Source: Pseudobutyrivibrio sp.
GTDB taxonomy: Bacteria; Bacillota; Clostridia; Lachnospirales; Lachnospiraceae
Assembly: GCA_024693775.1 (NCBI GenBank)
Contig: JAILKL010000076.1
Span: 20,681-84,680, forward strand
Length of the DNA: 64,000 nt
Reading direction: 5' to 3'
Part shown: piece after piece, positions 28,805 through 38,332 of the stretch
Numbering within the stretch: the first letter of the stretch is position 1
How the letters are laid out: each line of letters begins with the position of its first letter
Notes under the pieces: generated by a model
Told to the model about the DNA's origin: nothing
Databases searched by the model: none
Seen by the model: only the letters and a program-made list of their open reading frames with translations
Program-made: the position numbers and the translations under genes

Positions 28805-29225
28805 CTAGATTCGCCACATCACCTTCACATACTCTTCTTTCTTATCCCGCATAATCTCAAATCCAGTGATAATATCATCCACAGCAAATTCATGTGTGAT
28901 AAGCTTCTCAGGCTCAATCTTGCCCTGCTGCAATCGCTCGATTACATAATGCCAATCGTCATTATCCGCATGGGTAAAGGTGGAATTCCAGGTGCCAACT
29001 AATGTAAGTTGATTTCTGAGAATCTTCCAATAAGTTCCCCTAGGCAGATTCATGTCGCTATGAGAATTGCCTACAGTACATACACTGCCACTTGGTGCTG
29101 CTGCATCAATTCCTGTTACCAGGCTTTCCGGCTTTCCAATACACTCAAAGAATACATCTATCCCTATTCCATCCGTATTCTCCATAATCCATTGGTCTAA
29201 TAACTTTCGTGCCTGGCCCCGTTAC
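28805..29225 (-). pseudogene. Zinc-dependent alcohol dehydrogenase C-terminal fragment
   Basis: GIDVFFECIGKPESLVTGIDAAAPSGSVCTVGNSHSDMNLPRGTYWKILRNQLTLVGTWNS closely matches the intact gene at 31156-32256; homology stops at 5' QARKLLDQWIM. Confidence 0.85.
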
Positions 29226-29255
29226 AATATTATTACATCCTTAAATGGTCCCTAA

Positions 29256-30497
29256 CTAAACAAATGCCACTTTCATTCGTTCAATTTCTCCTCTTCCAAC
29301 ACCATATTTAGAAGCTAGATTTTTCCAGTTATTGGTAACAATATCTTTTATTTCATCTACCATTTTTTCCGCATCTTTTTTCTCTATTCCATAATATGGT
29401 GCCGCATCAATGGCAACATCAAAATCTAACATAGACTCAGTATCATTTATATTTAGAGATAAGTATCGTCCATATAAATCTGGATTCACATCATACATTG
29501 GAGATAAGCTCCAACCATCATTTTCTAATATAAATCCGTGATTTCTGAAATGGTCGTCTGTATTAGACACGGCAATACTAAATACAATTCGTTTCCATAA
29601 TTCCTTAATGTCATCCTTCGGATGCGCCCCATTTGCCTTAAGGAAGGAAACAATTTCTAAATAACTACTTCCATCTGCTGCATTTGCTCCATCACTCTTT
29701 CCAAGCATTGTCATTGCAGATGAAAAGTGTATTCTTTTTTCGCCATCCCTATCGAATCTTTTTACAAGAAATGTTGTTCCAAGCTTTGAAAATTTCTCCG
29801 CTTTAGCTTCAGGCACATTTAGGCCACACATTATCGCCAAATCATGCACTACCATTTCCCATGCTCCCGAATCTATGTCATCATGTTTCGATGGGAATTT
29901 TGCAATCCAAAGTGTCTCATCTGGAGCTTTTACCGATGCCTTTGGACGAGCTCCACCCAATGAAGAACCTGGTGCCAACAATTGCTTTAACCACTTATCA
30001 TCTAGTCCATTATCTTCATTTTCAAATGCAATTGATGCTTGCTCCAATTCTCTAAGAGAAGTCCATGGTGGAGTTGAGAATTCAACATCATCCGAAAGGA
30101 ATGGTCCATCTTCATTTGTTTTAAATCTTAAGCCTCCCATTCTAGATTCGTCGTAAACACCTAACAAATAATCACTTTCTAAAAGCTTCCTTGGGCGCTC
30201 ATTATTTTCCCTAGCTCGCAATTCCTCTCTACGATCCATAAGCTTTCGGCCCCATCTATCTGGACACGAATCTGCGAACGCTCCAAATATTTTTTTATCA
30301 TCATTGATATACTGCCTGCCTTTATATAATTGCAAGTCTGGATCAATAACAAAATTTTGTTGTTTCAACCATTCTTCAGAATATTCGAAGCTGTAAAATT
30401 CTCTACCACGCACATTAGATACGTTTATCTTACCAACCAATTCGTTATCGAATTGTTCAAAATCAGCATATACAAATATTTCTTTTCCTGATTCCAT
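29256..30497 (-). CDS. hipA: HipA-family Ser/Thr kinase toxin
   Basis: APGSSLGGARPKASV, FLVKRFDRDGEKRIHFSSAMTMLG, SNTDDHFRNHGFIL, MYDVNPD. Confidence 0.92.
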   Translation of the reverse strand: MESGKEIFVYADFEQFDNELVGKINVSNVRGREFYSFEYSEEWLKQQNFVIDPDLQLYKGRQYINDDKKIFGAFADSCPDRWGRKLMDRREELRARENNERPRKLLESDYLLGVYDESRMGGLRFKTNEDGPFLSDDVEFSTPPWTSLRELEQASIAFENEDNGLDDKWLKQLLAPGSSLGGARPKASVKAPDETLWIAKFPSKHDDIDSGAWEMVVHDLAIMCGLNVPEAKAEKFSKLGTTFLVKRFDRDGEKRIHFSSAMTMLGKSDGANAADGSSYLEIVSFLKANGAHPKDDIKELWKRIVFSIAVSNTDDHFRNHGFILENDGWSLSPMYDVNPDLYGRYLSLNINDTESMLDFDVAIDAAPYYGIEKKDAEKMVDEIKDIVTNNWKNLASKYGVGRGEIERMKVAFV

Positions 30498-30505
30498 TAT
30501 TTACC

Positions 30506-30817
30506 TCATTTTCTAACTCTTTTTTTTATAGGCAATTCTAAGTCTTGTAACTTTCTGCCTAATTCATCATCTTTCGCCACTAGCAATAAATCTTTATCCA
30601 TGTAGTTAAGTGCATGCAGAACAGCTGCATAACAACCAATGGCAACAGATGATGCCCCCTTCTCAATAGATACAAGCGTAGCTCTACTAATCCCCGCTCT
30701 CTCTGCCACCAATTCTGCAGATAGCTTTCTACGCAATCTCGCATATTTTATTTGTAATCCCATTTCTTGTAATATTTCTTCTGTTTCTGGTAATAATACT
30801 ATTGACTTCTTTGCCAT
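30506..30817 (-). CDS. hipB: HipB-like XRE-family antitoxin
   Basis: IKYARLRRKLSAELVAERAGISRATLVSIEKGASSVAIGCYAAVLHAL helix-turn-helix, upstream of hipA. Confidence 0.9.
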   Translation of the reverse strand: MAKKSIVLLPETEEILQEMGLQIKYARLRRKLSAELVAERAGISRATLVSIEKGASSVAIGCYAAVLHALNYMDKDLLLVAKDDELGRKLQDLELPIKKRVRK

Positions 30818-30919
30818 ATTATCATCTCCTTACATCAATAATATTAAACAAATCTATGCAGTTTTGTCAAATTTTATCAACTTAAGTATAATATAAACGT
30901 TTTTGAAATTAAAAAAATC

Positions 30920-31137
30920 CTAAAATGAATCCTTCTGAAAATTTCGAATTTCATTAATGCCAAACTCATCTGTTGCTAGCAAATTATTTAATGCGCTATG
31001 TTTTTTATGATCTTTATTTTTGTCTCATCTGGGAACATATTTGTAAGTAATCCAACATCCGATAAAAATAACTTAAATAGGTTTCTTTTTTCACTTAGCA
31101 GCAATGGTATTTTTGTAACTTTTCCAACTTTCTCCAT
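30920..31137 (-). pseudogene. DUF4143/AAA-ATPase C-terminal remnant (frameshifted)
   Basis: Minus-strand MEKVGKVTKIPLLLSEKRNLFKLFLSDVGLLTNMF... resembles DUF4143 KLFLLDVGLL motif, then frame change into ALNNLLATDEFGINEIRNFQKDSF*. Confidence 0.6.
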
Positions 31138-31172
31138 TAAAAAACGCCACCAGAATCATCTGGTAGCGTTCC
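31138..31172 (-). terminator. Rho-independent terminator overlapping the end of the dehydrogenase CDS
   Basis: Reverse complement GAACGCTACCAGAtgatTCTGGTGGCGTTTTTT. Confidence 0.75.
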
Positions 31173-32256
31173 ACATAACTTTCACATACTCTTCCTTCTT
31201 ATCTCTCATGATTTCAAAGCCCTCGATTATATTATCCATGTCAAAGCTATGGGTTATGAGTTTTTCAGGGTGAATCTTTTCCTGTTTTAATCTGCTAATT
31301 ACATAATGCCAGTCGTCAAATTTATCGTGAGTAAATGAGGAATTCCAGGTTCCTGTCAGGGTTAGTTGATTTCTCAGGATTTTCCAATAGGTATTTCTAG
31401 GAAGATCCATATCTGTGTGTGGGTTACCAACTGTACAAACTGTTCCTGCAGGGGCTGCTGCATTAATTCCTGTTAGCAGGCTCTCCTGACTGCCGATGCA
31501 TTCAAAGAATACGTCCGTACCGCGGTTTTCCGTTTTTTTCATTATCCACTCTTCTGGTGTCTTTTCTCTGGCATCACAAAATCTAGATTCTTCTATATCT
31601 AGTTCTGCAGACATCTTTTTCTGCAAATCTTTATTTCCAACTACAAATACATTTTTAAAGCCCACGTCCTTTAAAAACATTGTTATCAACAAACCAATGG
31701 TGCCAAGTCCCATAACCACAATGTTTTTCTCCATTAGCTCATGTGGCAAGGTATCGATACATTTACAAAACAGGCCCTTTAGCTGTGGCATAGCCTGTCG
31801 GATTGCGTGGACCGCTACAGCCATTGGCTCCAACATAGCGGCCTGCTGCATGGTGACATTTTCCGGAAGCTCTATAAGATTCCATTCTGGCACCAGCACA
31901 TACTCTGCAAATCCACCGTCCACACGTGACCCCAAATACGAATAGTTTTTGCACATCTCATATTTCTTTTGTGCACAGCAATCACATTCCATGCAAGGGA
32001 TAAGTGGAAAAACTCCCACTCTTTTGTCCTTCCATGTGGAGGACACATCCTCCCACAGATCCACAACTGTTCCCGCAAATTCATGGCCTATAATCAGTGG
32101 CATGTCATGTGCGCCATCCTTGTAAGCGCGCGGAATATCAGAGCCACAGATTCCACAGGCTCCTACCTTTATCAATACCTGCTTTTCCGCTACCTCTGGC
32201 GTGCTCACATTCTCAATTTTCAGTTTCCCTACATCGTTAAGTACAAGCGCCTTCAT
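31156..32256 (-). CDS. Zinc-dependent dehydrogenase, TarJ-like pentulose-5-phosphate reductase
   Basis: VGACGICGSDIPRAYKDGAHDMPLIIGHEFAG; CMECDCCAQKKYEMCKNYSYLGSRVDGGFAEY; next to TarI/IspD-like gene. Confidence 0.82.
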   Translation of the reverse strand: MKALVLNDVGKLKIENVSTPEVAEKQVLIKVGACGICGSDIPRAYKDGAHDMPLIIGHEFAGTVVDLWEDVSSTWKDKRVGVFPLIPCMECDCCAQKKYEMCKNYSYLGSRVDGGFAEYVLVPEWNLIELPENVTMQQAAMLEPMAVAVHAIRQAMPQLKGLFCKCIDTLPHELMEKNIVVMGLGTIGLLITMFLKDVGFKNVFVVGNKDLQKKMSAELDIEESRFCDAREKTPEEWIMKKTENRGTDVFFECIGSQESLLTGINAAAPAGTVCTVGNPHTDMDLPRNTYWKILRNQLTLTGTWNSSFTHDKFDDWHYVISRLKQEKIHPEKLITHSFDMDNIIEGFEIMRDKKEEYVKVMWNATR

Positions 32257-32257
32257 C

Positions 32258-32953
32258 CTACCTCTTCACCATTTCCATAAACCGTGCCAAGTCACTTTTT
32301 GTAGTGATCTTGAAATTTCTTTCATCCCCATCAATCATGTGCATTTTCATGCCAGCTTTTATTGCAGGCTCTGTAGAGCCGTTTATTTTTTCTATTTCTC
32401 CTGAATCCACCAGTGCCTGGTTGGCGGCTAGGTATTTTCCAAAGACAAAGGTCTCTGGGGCCTGGCCTGCGAAAATTTCCTGGCGGTTCAAAAGAGAATC
32501 AATTGTATCTCCTGTGTGGCTGAGATACACTGTGTCCTTCATTGGAATCACCGGAATTACTCCGTCGTATCCTGGTAGCTCATCTAGGCTTCTATCTATG
32601 AGTCCCATGGTCACCAGGGGTCTGGCGGCATCGTGAACGATTACCACATCATTATCCTTTGCATATTTTTTTATATCCCTTAGGGCATTATAAATAGAAA
32701 GCTGTCTATTGGCCCCTGGGTTGGAATAGCCACGGATTTTGCTTGCAACCTCATATTTGTCGCACCAGCTTTTAATCTCACTGGTCCATTCCTCATCCGC
32801 CACAATCTGAATAGCGTCAATGTTGCTATTTAGCTCCAGCACGCTCATGGAATAGATAATGATTGGCTTTCCGCCCACCTCGATATACTGTTTTGGCACA
32901 TCCAGCCCCATTCTGGAGCCTGTCCCGCCGGACAATACAATGGCAATATTCAT
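32258..32953 (-). CDS. TarI/IspD-family cytidylyltransferase (CDP-pentitol synthesis)
   Basis: IAIVLSGGTGSRMGLDVPKQYIEVGGKPIIIYSM; VIVHDAARPLV. Confidence 0.87.
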   Translation of the reverse strand: MNIAIVLSGGTGSRMGLDVPKQYIEVGGKPIIIYSMSVLELNSNIDAIQIVADEEWTSEIKSWCDKYEVASKIRGYSNPGANRQLSIYNALRDIKKYAKDNDVVIVHDAARPLVTMGLIDRSLDELPGYDGVIPVIPMKDTVYLSHTGDTIDSLLNRQEIFAGQAPETFVFGKYLAANQALVDSGEIEKINGSTEPAIKAGMKMHMIDGDERNFKITTKSDLARFMEMVKR

Positions 32954-32961
32954 AGCTTCAC

Positions 32962-33624
32962 CTATATGTTTAGCAATCTGATATCTCTAATAATGTCCTC
33001 ATATCTTCTGCCTCTTCCGAAAAGAAGCGTTGTTCCTAGTACAAATCCATCTACGCCCTTTGGCGCGTAGGTGCATATTTTATCTGCTGAGCATGCACCG
33101 TCCCAGTACAGCTTGAAATTCATTTTTTCCTTTAACTCCAGGAGTCTGTCGATTTTTTGACCAACGTATGGCAAATACATTTGTCCCGCATTTCCTGGAT
33201 TTACCGACATTACCAGCACCTTATCCACTATTTGCAGCATTTCCATAATGGTCTCAATACTGGTGCCCGGGTTTATGGCAATGCCTGGAGTCATGCCTGC
33301 ATTTATGATCTTTTGCAGGGTCGTAGAAGGATGATACTCTGCCTCAGGGTGGATGTAGATGGTATCGCCTTTACGTAGATTATTTATGAAAATCTCGATG
33401 GTATTGTTGGGATGCTCTACCATGAGGTGCACATCCATCGGCTTATAGGTCACCTTTGAAATATAGCTTAAATCATTTAGTGACATGGCAAAGTTTGGCA
33501 CGAATCGACCATCCATAATATCAATGTGAAATCCATCGATTCCTGCATTTTCCAAGTCATTAACTTCCCTAGCCAAATGGCCGTAGTTTGCGCACATCAT
33601 TGACGCTGTTAATTCAAACTCCAT
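32962..33624 (-). CDS. Ribulose-phosphate 3-epimerase family protein
   Basis: TASMMCANYGHLAREVNDLENAGIDGFHIDIMDGRFVPNFAMS; VLVMSVNPGNAGQMY. Confidence 0.87.
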   Translation of the reverse strand: MEFELTASMMCANYGHLAREVNDLENAGIDGFHIDIMDGRFVPNFAMSLNDLSYISKVTYKPMDVHLMVEHPNNTIEIFINNLRKGDTIYIHPEAEYHPSTTLQKIINAGMTPGIAINPGTSIETIMEMLQIVDKVLVMSVNPGNAGQMYLPYVGQKIDRLLELKEKMNFKLYWDGACSADKICTYAPKGVDGFVLGTTLLFGRGRRYEDIIRDIRLLNI

Positions 33625-33632
33625 AGGTCCTC

Positions 33633-34994
33633 CTACTCAGCACACAACACCTCTGTGTTTTGAAGCATTATCGGTCTTTCTAAGGTTTCATATAATTGCA
33701 CAATGCTACTTGGGTCGCCGTAATAGGCGTCGCTTATGATGATGGCTCTATCCATATCTGCTGTATCATCATAGATTCCCCAAGCCTCTTCTCGATACGT
33801 CTTTACGATATTTTTATATTCCTCACTGATTTCTGGCACCATGCTATCCAGTGTGGATTGAATCAATGGATGTGGGCGCCAAAGCAATGCCACATCTTCT
33901 TGGCATTCCTTGAATACCTGCAGCACATCCTTGATTTTTGCAATCATTTTGTCCTCCTGATTGAGGATTGCAACTACTCCTGTGTTGTAGAAAACAATCT
34001 TTTTCTTTGTGCCGTTTGGGCGGTAAATTATTTTCTTCCATTCTTCAGGAATTTGCTGCTCCTGATTTTTTAGTCTCTTGATCCTCTCTATTTTTGGAGA
34101 GCCGGTACCCTTTATCTTCTTATCCCAGTACTCCTCCATGTCATCACCAAATCTGGCCAGCAATATTTTCATATATGCCTTTTTCATGTTTTCAGACTGG
34201 ACGATTACCTCATCTGCATTTATAACGCCCCTACTTAGAACAAAGCCTTCCAAATGCTTCATGGCATCCTCGTTATCAAGATCTGGCTCCGCCAATACGA
34301 AGTAAGGAATGTAGATTAATTTTTCCGTAAATGTTTTTAGATGTTCTGAATAAAAGAAGCTATGAACACTGGTCACATAATTCAAATCATCATAAGGATT
34401 GTGAATGTAAATCTCATCCGGATGGGCGATGTCAAATTTGAATTCCTCAAACTTAGTAATAGGCACGTTTTCAGGAAATTGGTCCGCCTCATAATGCCAC
34501 ATCTTTGGGCTACCATCCGGATTTCTATCAAAATATGGTATCGGAATTACGTAGGCCTCTGTATTTTCATCAGCCTCGGCAGTCATCCACACACTTTCAA
34601 GAGAATCCCACATGGATGCCTTGTAGGGCAGAAAAACTACCAGCTTCTTTACTTTTATATCTTCTTTGGTACTTTTTTCCACGATATTAATGGCGTGGTC
34701 TAGACGTGTTTTAGCCGAGGTACTAGACAGTCCTCGGTCTGTTTGAATCTCTTCATGAATTTCATAGAGCACCTCGCAAAACTCCTCGAGTTTCTTTACC
34801 GTAGGATGGCCCTCGCCCTCCTCATTTTCTATGAAAGTTCCGAAATCTATGGCCTTTTGTTGGCATAGCTCTAGATATTGACAAGCTCCTGGAATATCTT
34901 CATTCTTAGGATTTAAAGCCTCACAGACCCCCTCTGCGATTTTTCTAAATAAAGCAATATAGTTTTCTACCTGCTTTACCTTATATTTTCTCAT
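33633..34994 (-). CDS. CDP-glycerol/ribitol glycerophosphotransferase-like protein
   Basis: VVFLPYKASMWDSLESVWMTAEAD...EDVALLWRPHPLIQSTL...IISDAYYGDPSSIVQLYETLERPIMLQN. Confidence 0.65.
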   Translation of the reverse strand: MRKYKVKQVENYIALFRKIAEGVCEALNPKNEDIPGACQYLELCQQKAIDFGTFIENEEGEGHPTVKKLEEFCEVLYEIHEEIQTDRGLSSTSAKTRLDHAINIVEKSTKEDIKVKKLVVFLPYKASMWDSLESVWMTAEADENTEAYVIPIPYFDRNPDGSPKMWHYEADQFPENVPITKFEEFKFDIAHPDEIYIHNPYDDLNYVTSVHSFFYSEHLKTFTEKLIYIPYFVLAEPDLDNEDAMKHLEGFVLSRGVINADEVIVQSENMKKAYMKILLARFGDDMEEYWDKKIKGTGSPKIERIKRLKNQEQQIPEEWKKIIYRPNGTKKKIVFYNTGVVAILNQEDKMIAKIKDVLQVFKECQEDVALLWRPHPLIQSTLDSMVPEISEEYKNIVKTYREEAWGIYDDTADMDRAIIISDAYYGDPSSIVQLYETLERPIMLQNTEVLCAE

Positions 34995-35203
34995 ACAAGT
35001 CCCTCTCCATTTTTCCCATGTATGTAATAACTCCCAATTTAACTAATAATATTCTAGCGCTTTTTGTCTGAAAATTCTTCGTATTCACAGATTTTTAATT
35101 AATTGGAATCTATAAACTTACAAAATCTCCACAAGAAAGAGTTTTTCTTTGCAAAACTCCAGCAGTGCGAGGCGGCAATTGCAGAGCTATTTCCTATAAA
35201 GTA

Positions 35204-35245
35204 AAAAAAGCACTCCCTTCTGCAATTACAGAAAGGAGTACCTCT
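35204..35245 (-). terminator. Rho-independent terminator for the GGDEF gene
   Basis: Reverse complement GTACTCCtTTCTGtaattgCAGAAgGGAGTGCTTTTTTT. Confidence 0.75.
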
Positions 35246-35256
35246 AATTATAAATT

Positions 35257-36747
35257 TTATTTATTCAGCATAAATGTAATTGTTTCTTTATACAAATCAT
35301 CAAGAGAATCAACCATCAGCACCTCGTCAGCCCCATAATCCCTAGCATGAACGCTTTGCTCCATGGTGCTGGCCACAGCCAAAATAGGAATATTGGCAAA
35401 TCTTTCTCTTGTTTTCATATATCTCAATGTCATGTATTCAGTCTGTTCATCAACATCCATTTCGACAATCATTAGTGCAACTTTTTTATTGTACTGACTG
35501 GCAATACGCAAGGCCTCATCAGATGACGTAGCCGTCAAAATATCAAAATGCGCTGCTTCGTTAAGGAAGCAATCCTGTATTTTATCCTGATTTCCTGTGG
35601 TTACAATTATTAAAACTGGTCTGGTAGTGCATATCCTACTTTCCATTTTCCAAATTGTGCATGCATTTTTTCCAGAAATCTTTGACTCGTACAAAGCGTC
35701 ATCAGCCATCTGGAACAGGCTTGCACTAGTTGTCATTCCCGTATTTATAACCGCACCAATACTTACTGAAAATGGAGTGCAATTTCCCATACTATAATCT
35801 GCCAAAAACATTTGCATAGTACGACAACGCATTTTTAAAATAATTTCATCCTTCATATTTGGCATGAGAATAACAAACTCATCTCCGCCATATCTACCAA
35901 TGATATCGTAGGATCTAAAATTATCCTTTAAGAGTCTACCAACTCGCTCTAAAAGTAAATCCCCTGCTTCATGTCCCAGATTATCATTTACCTCTTTAAA
36001 ATTATCCAAATCAAAGAAACATACTGCACATGTTGGATCGCTACTCTGCCTAAAATAATTCTCAACTCTCTCCATGAGAGCATCCTTATTGAGCACATGA
36101 GTCAATTTATCCAACGCGCTAACCTTGCGAATTTCTATCATGGCCAGGCCTTCACTTGAACGAATCTCCAGCATTATGTGTGCCACCAGCATTGCCACAA
36201 TATATGTAACAATTACTGCATGACAATCCTGTGCAAATACATGTACAGGTTTAAAATGATATGAAATAACCAGCGTCGTTATAGTGGCGCCCATTCCGTA
36301 TATACCATATTTATAAACTCTATCTATGTATACAAATGGGAAAATAAGCATGTACATAGGAATCCAAAAAGCATCATTTTCCGGCAGAATAAATGTATCC
36401 AAAAGTATAAATATACCAGTTAGAAATGCATAGAAGATTCCACAAACCACACGGGTTTGCATATAACTCATTTCCTTTTCATGCTTCATGGTATAAGAGT
36501 TTATAAAGTAATAAACAAGAACTAGTGGAATAATTAAAAAATCAAATATTTTAATTTGGTAATTGGGAATCAGCTTTGCCGTAAGAACAAGTACGACTAT
36601 GTAGAATATAGAAAGATACATACAAGCGCGACGAAGCATATAAAGATTTTTAATCTTTATATCCTCCGAACACTGCTTGAAATATGCTCTAATCAGATCA
36701 TTATTTTCTCTATGAGTTTTAATGGATTTTATTGCCTCGTCACGCAT
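35257..36747 (-). CDS. Membrane diguanylate cyclase (GGDEF) with C-terminal degenerate receiver-like domain
   Basis: 5-6 TM helices; RSYDIIGRYGGDEFVIL (I-site RxxD + GGDEF); C-term RPVLIIVTTGNQDKIQ...LMIVEMDVDEQTEY... Confidence 0.88.
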   Translation of the reverse strand: MRDEAIKSIKTHRENNDLIRAYFKQCSEDIKIKNLYMLRRACMYLSIFYIVVLVLTAKLIPNYQIKIFDFLIIPLVLVYYFINSYTMKHEKEMSYMQTRVVCGIFYAFLTGIFILLDTFILPENDAFWIPMYMLIFPFVYIDRVYKYGIYGMGATITTLVISYHFKPVHVFAQDCHAVIVTYIVAMLVAHIMLEIRSSEGLAMIEIRKVSALDKLTHVLNKDALMERVENYFRQSSDPTCAVCFFDLDNFKEVNDNLGHEAGDLLLERVGRLLKDNFRSYDIIGRYGGDEFVILMPNMKDEIILKMRCRTMQMFLADYSMGNCTPFSVSIGAVINTGMTTSASLFQMADDALYESKISGKNACTIWKMESRICTTRPVLIIVTTGNQDKIQDCFLNEAAHFDILTATSSDEALRIASQYNKKVALMIVEMDVDEQTEYMTLRYMKTRERFANIPILAVASTMEQSVHARDYGADEVLMVDSLDDLYKETITFMLNK

Positions 36748-36880
36748 ATAAACCTCGATTTCAACTCTTTAACTATATTCCCTTTGCCATAAGTCGTCGT
36801 TTTTAATATAGCAAACAAATATATCTAAATAATTGAATCTAGGTGAAAATAATGTGAACTAGAAAGTCTTTAAGTTTGAT

Positions 36881-38332
36881 TTATTTTGTTAATAAAGCAA
36901 CCGTCTCTGTATGCATTGTGTGACCGAACTGGTCCACAACAGTGTACTTCTGTAGGTGATAGCCCTTGGTTTCTAGGTATTTTAGGTCACGGGCTAGTGT
37001 GGCGCTGTCGCAGCTGACATAGACTATGCGCTGTGGTGCCATGGCTGCCATTGTATCTAGGCAGGCTGTGTCGCAGCCCTTTCTAGGTGGGTCTACCATG
37101 ATAACATCTGGGCTGGTCATCTGATCTAGAAGCTGTGAATCTGCAGCTGCATCATAGCCCTCTGCATTGATAAGCTTGGATGCTGCAGCCTTGCCACTAT
37201 AAAATTCTGGAAGAATAGCCTCGGCCTCTCCGCAGAAAAATCTTGTATTTTCAAGGCTATTGATTTTAGCGTTTGCCTTGGCATTTACGATGGCCTGAGG
37301 CACTACCTCCACGCCAAATACCATGCCGGCGCGCTTTGCCATAGAAAGTGAAATGGTGCCGATGCCACAGTAAAGGTCCCATACATTTTCTGTGCCGTGT
37401 AAATCAGCATACTCAAGGGCCCTGCTGTATAGTCGCTCCATCTGATCGTGATTGACCTGATAGAAGGAATTGGCACTGATGTCAAATGCGATAGTGTCGC
37501 CATTTGTTAGAGTGATTGTGTCGCGGATAGCGTCTTTTCCATATAATGTATGAGTCTCAAAGCCCATGATAACATTGTCGCGGCGAGTGTTTATATTTAA
37601 AACTAAGGAAGCAAGCTCTGGCTCCACTTCCTTTACATGGGAAATCAGCGAATCTACCTGTGGAAGCTTGTTGCCATTTACCACGACGCACACCATGGTC
37701 TCTCCTGTGGCCATGCCCTCACGAATCAGAACGTGACGGATGAGGCCCTTTCCTGTGGACTCGTCATAAGGCTTTATGCCATTTTCCTTCATATAATCTA
37801 TTACCGCATATACGATATCCATGCTCTTGTTGGAGCAAATTTTGCAATCTGTTGATGGCACAATTCTGTGGCTGCGTGCGCCGTAAAATCCGGCGATAAT
37901 ATTACCATCTTTATCTGTGCCCACTGGCACCTGTGCCTTGTTGCGATAGCGGAATGGATCTGTCATGCCAATGATTGGCTCGTGAATTTCATTTACAAAG
38001 TCTCTGTCGTAACCGCCGATTTTCACAAGATTGTTGGCGACGATGTTTTCCTTTATCTCCAGCTGCTTTGCGTAGTCAATCTGCATAATCTGGCAGCCTC
38101 CGCAAACTCTAGCGATGTCACAGGCTGGCTCCACACGATGTGCCGATGGCTCGATGACTTCTTTTAGAGCTGCGAAGCAGTAGGTCTTTTTTACCTTTGT
38201 GATGATGACGTCACAAACATCGCCAACAACTGCGTCTTTGACAAAAATGGTCACACCGTCAGTGTGACCAATTCCTGCGCCCTCTAGGGACATATCTTCA
38301 ATTGTAAGTCTTACAATATCGTTTTTATTCAT
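36881..38332 (-). CDS. rlmD: 23S rRNA (uracil-5-)-methyltransferase, RumA/RlmD family
   Basis: TRAM domain, CDIARVCGGCQIMQIDYAKQ Fe-S motif, VDPPRKGCD. Confidence 0.9.
   Translation of the reverse strand: MNKNDIVRLTIEDMSLEGAGIGHTDGVTIFVKDAVVGDVCDVIITKVKKTYCFAALKEVIEPSAHRVEPACDIARVCGGCQIMQIDYAKQLEIKENIVANNLVKIGGYDRDFVNEIHEPIIGMTDPFRYRNKAQVPVGTDKDGNIIAGFYGARSHRIVPSTDCKICSNKSMDIVYAVIDYMKENGIKPYDESTGKGLIRHVLIREGMATGETMVCVVVNGNKLPQVDSLISHVKEVEPELASLVLNINTRRDNVIMGFETHTLYGKDAIRDTITLTNGDTIAFDISANSFYQVNHDQMERLYSRALEYADLHGTENVWDLYCGIGTISLSMAKRAGMVFGVEVVPQAIVNAKANAKINSLENTRFFCGEAEAILPEFYSGKAAASKLINAEGYDAAADSQLLDQMTSPDVIMVDPPRKGCDTACLDTMAAMAPQRIVYVSCDSATLARDLKYLETKGYHLQKYTVVDQFGHTMHTETVALLTK

Noticed and set aside
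31763-32404. Multiple alternative-frame ORFs in the dehydrogenase/cytidylyltransferase genes
   Set aside because: Overlap confident CDSs; no start-site or homology support.
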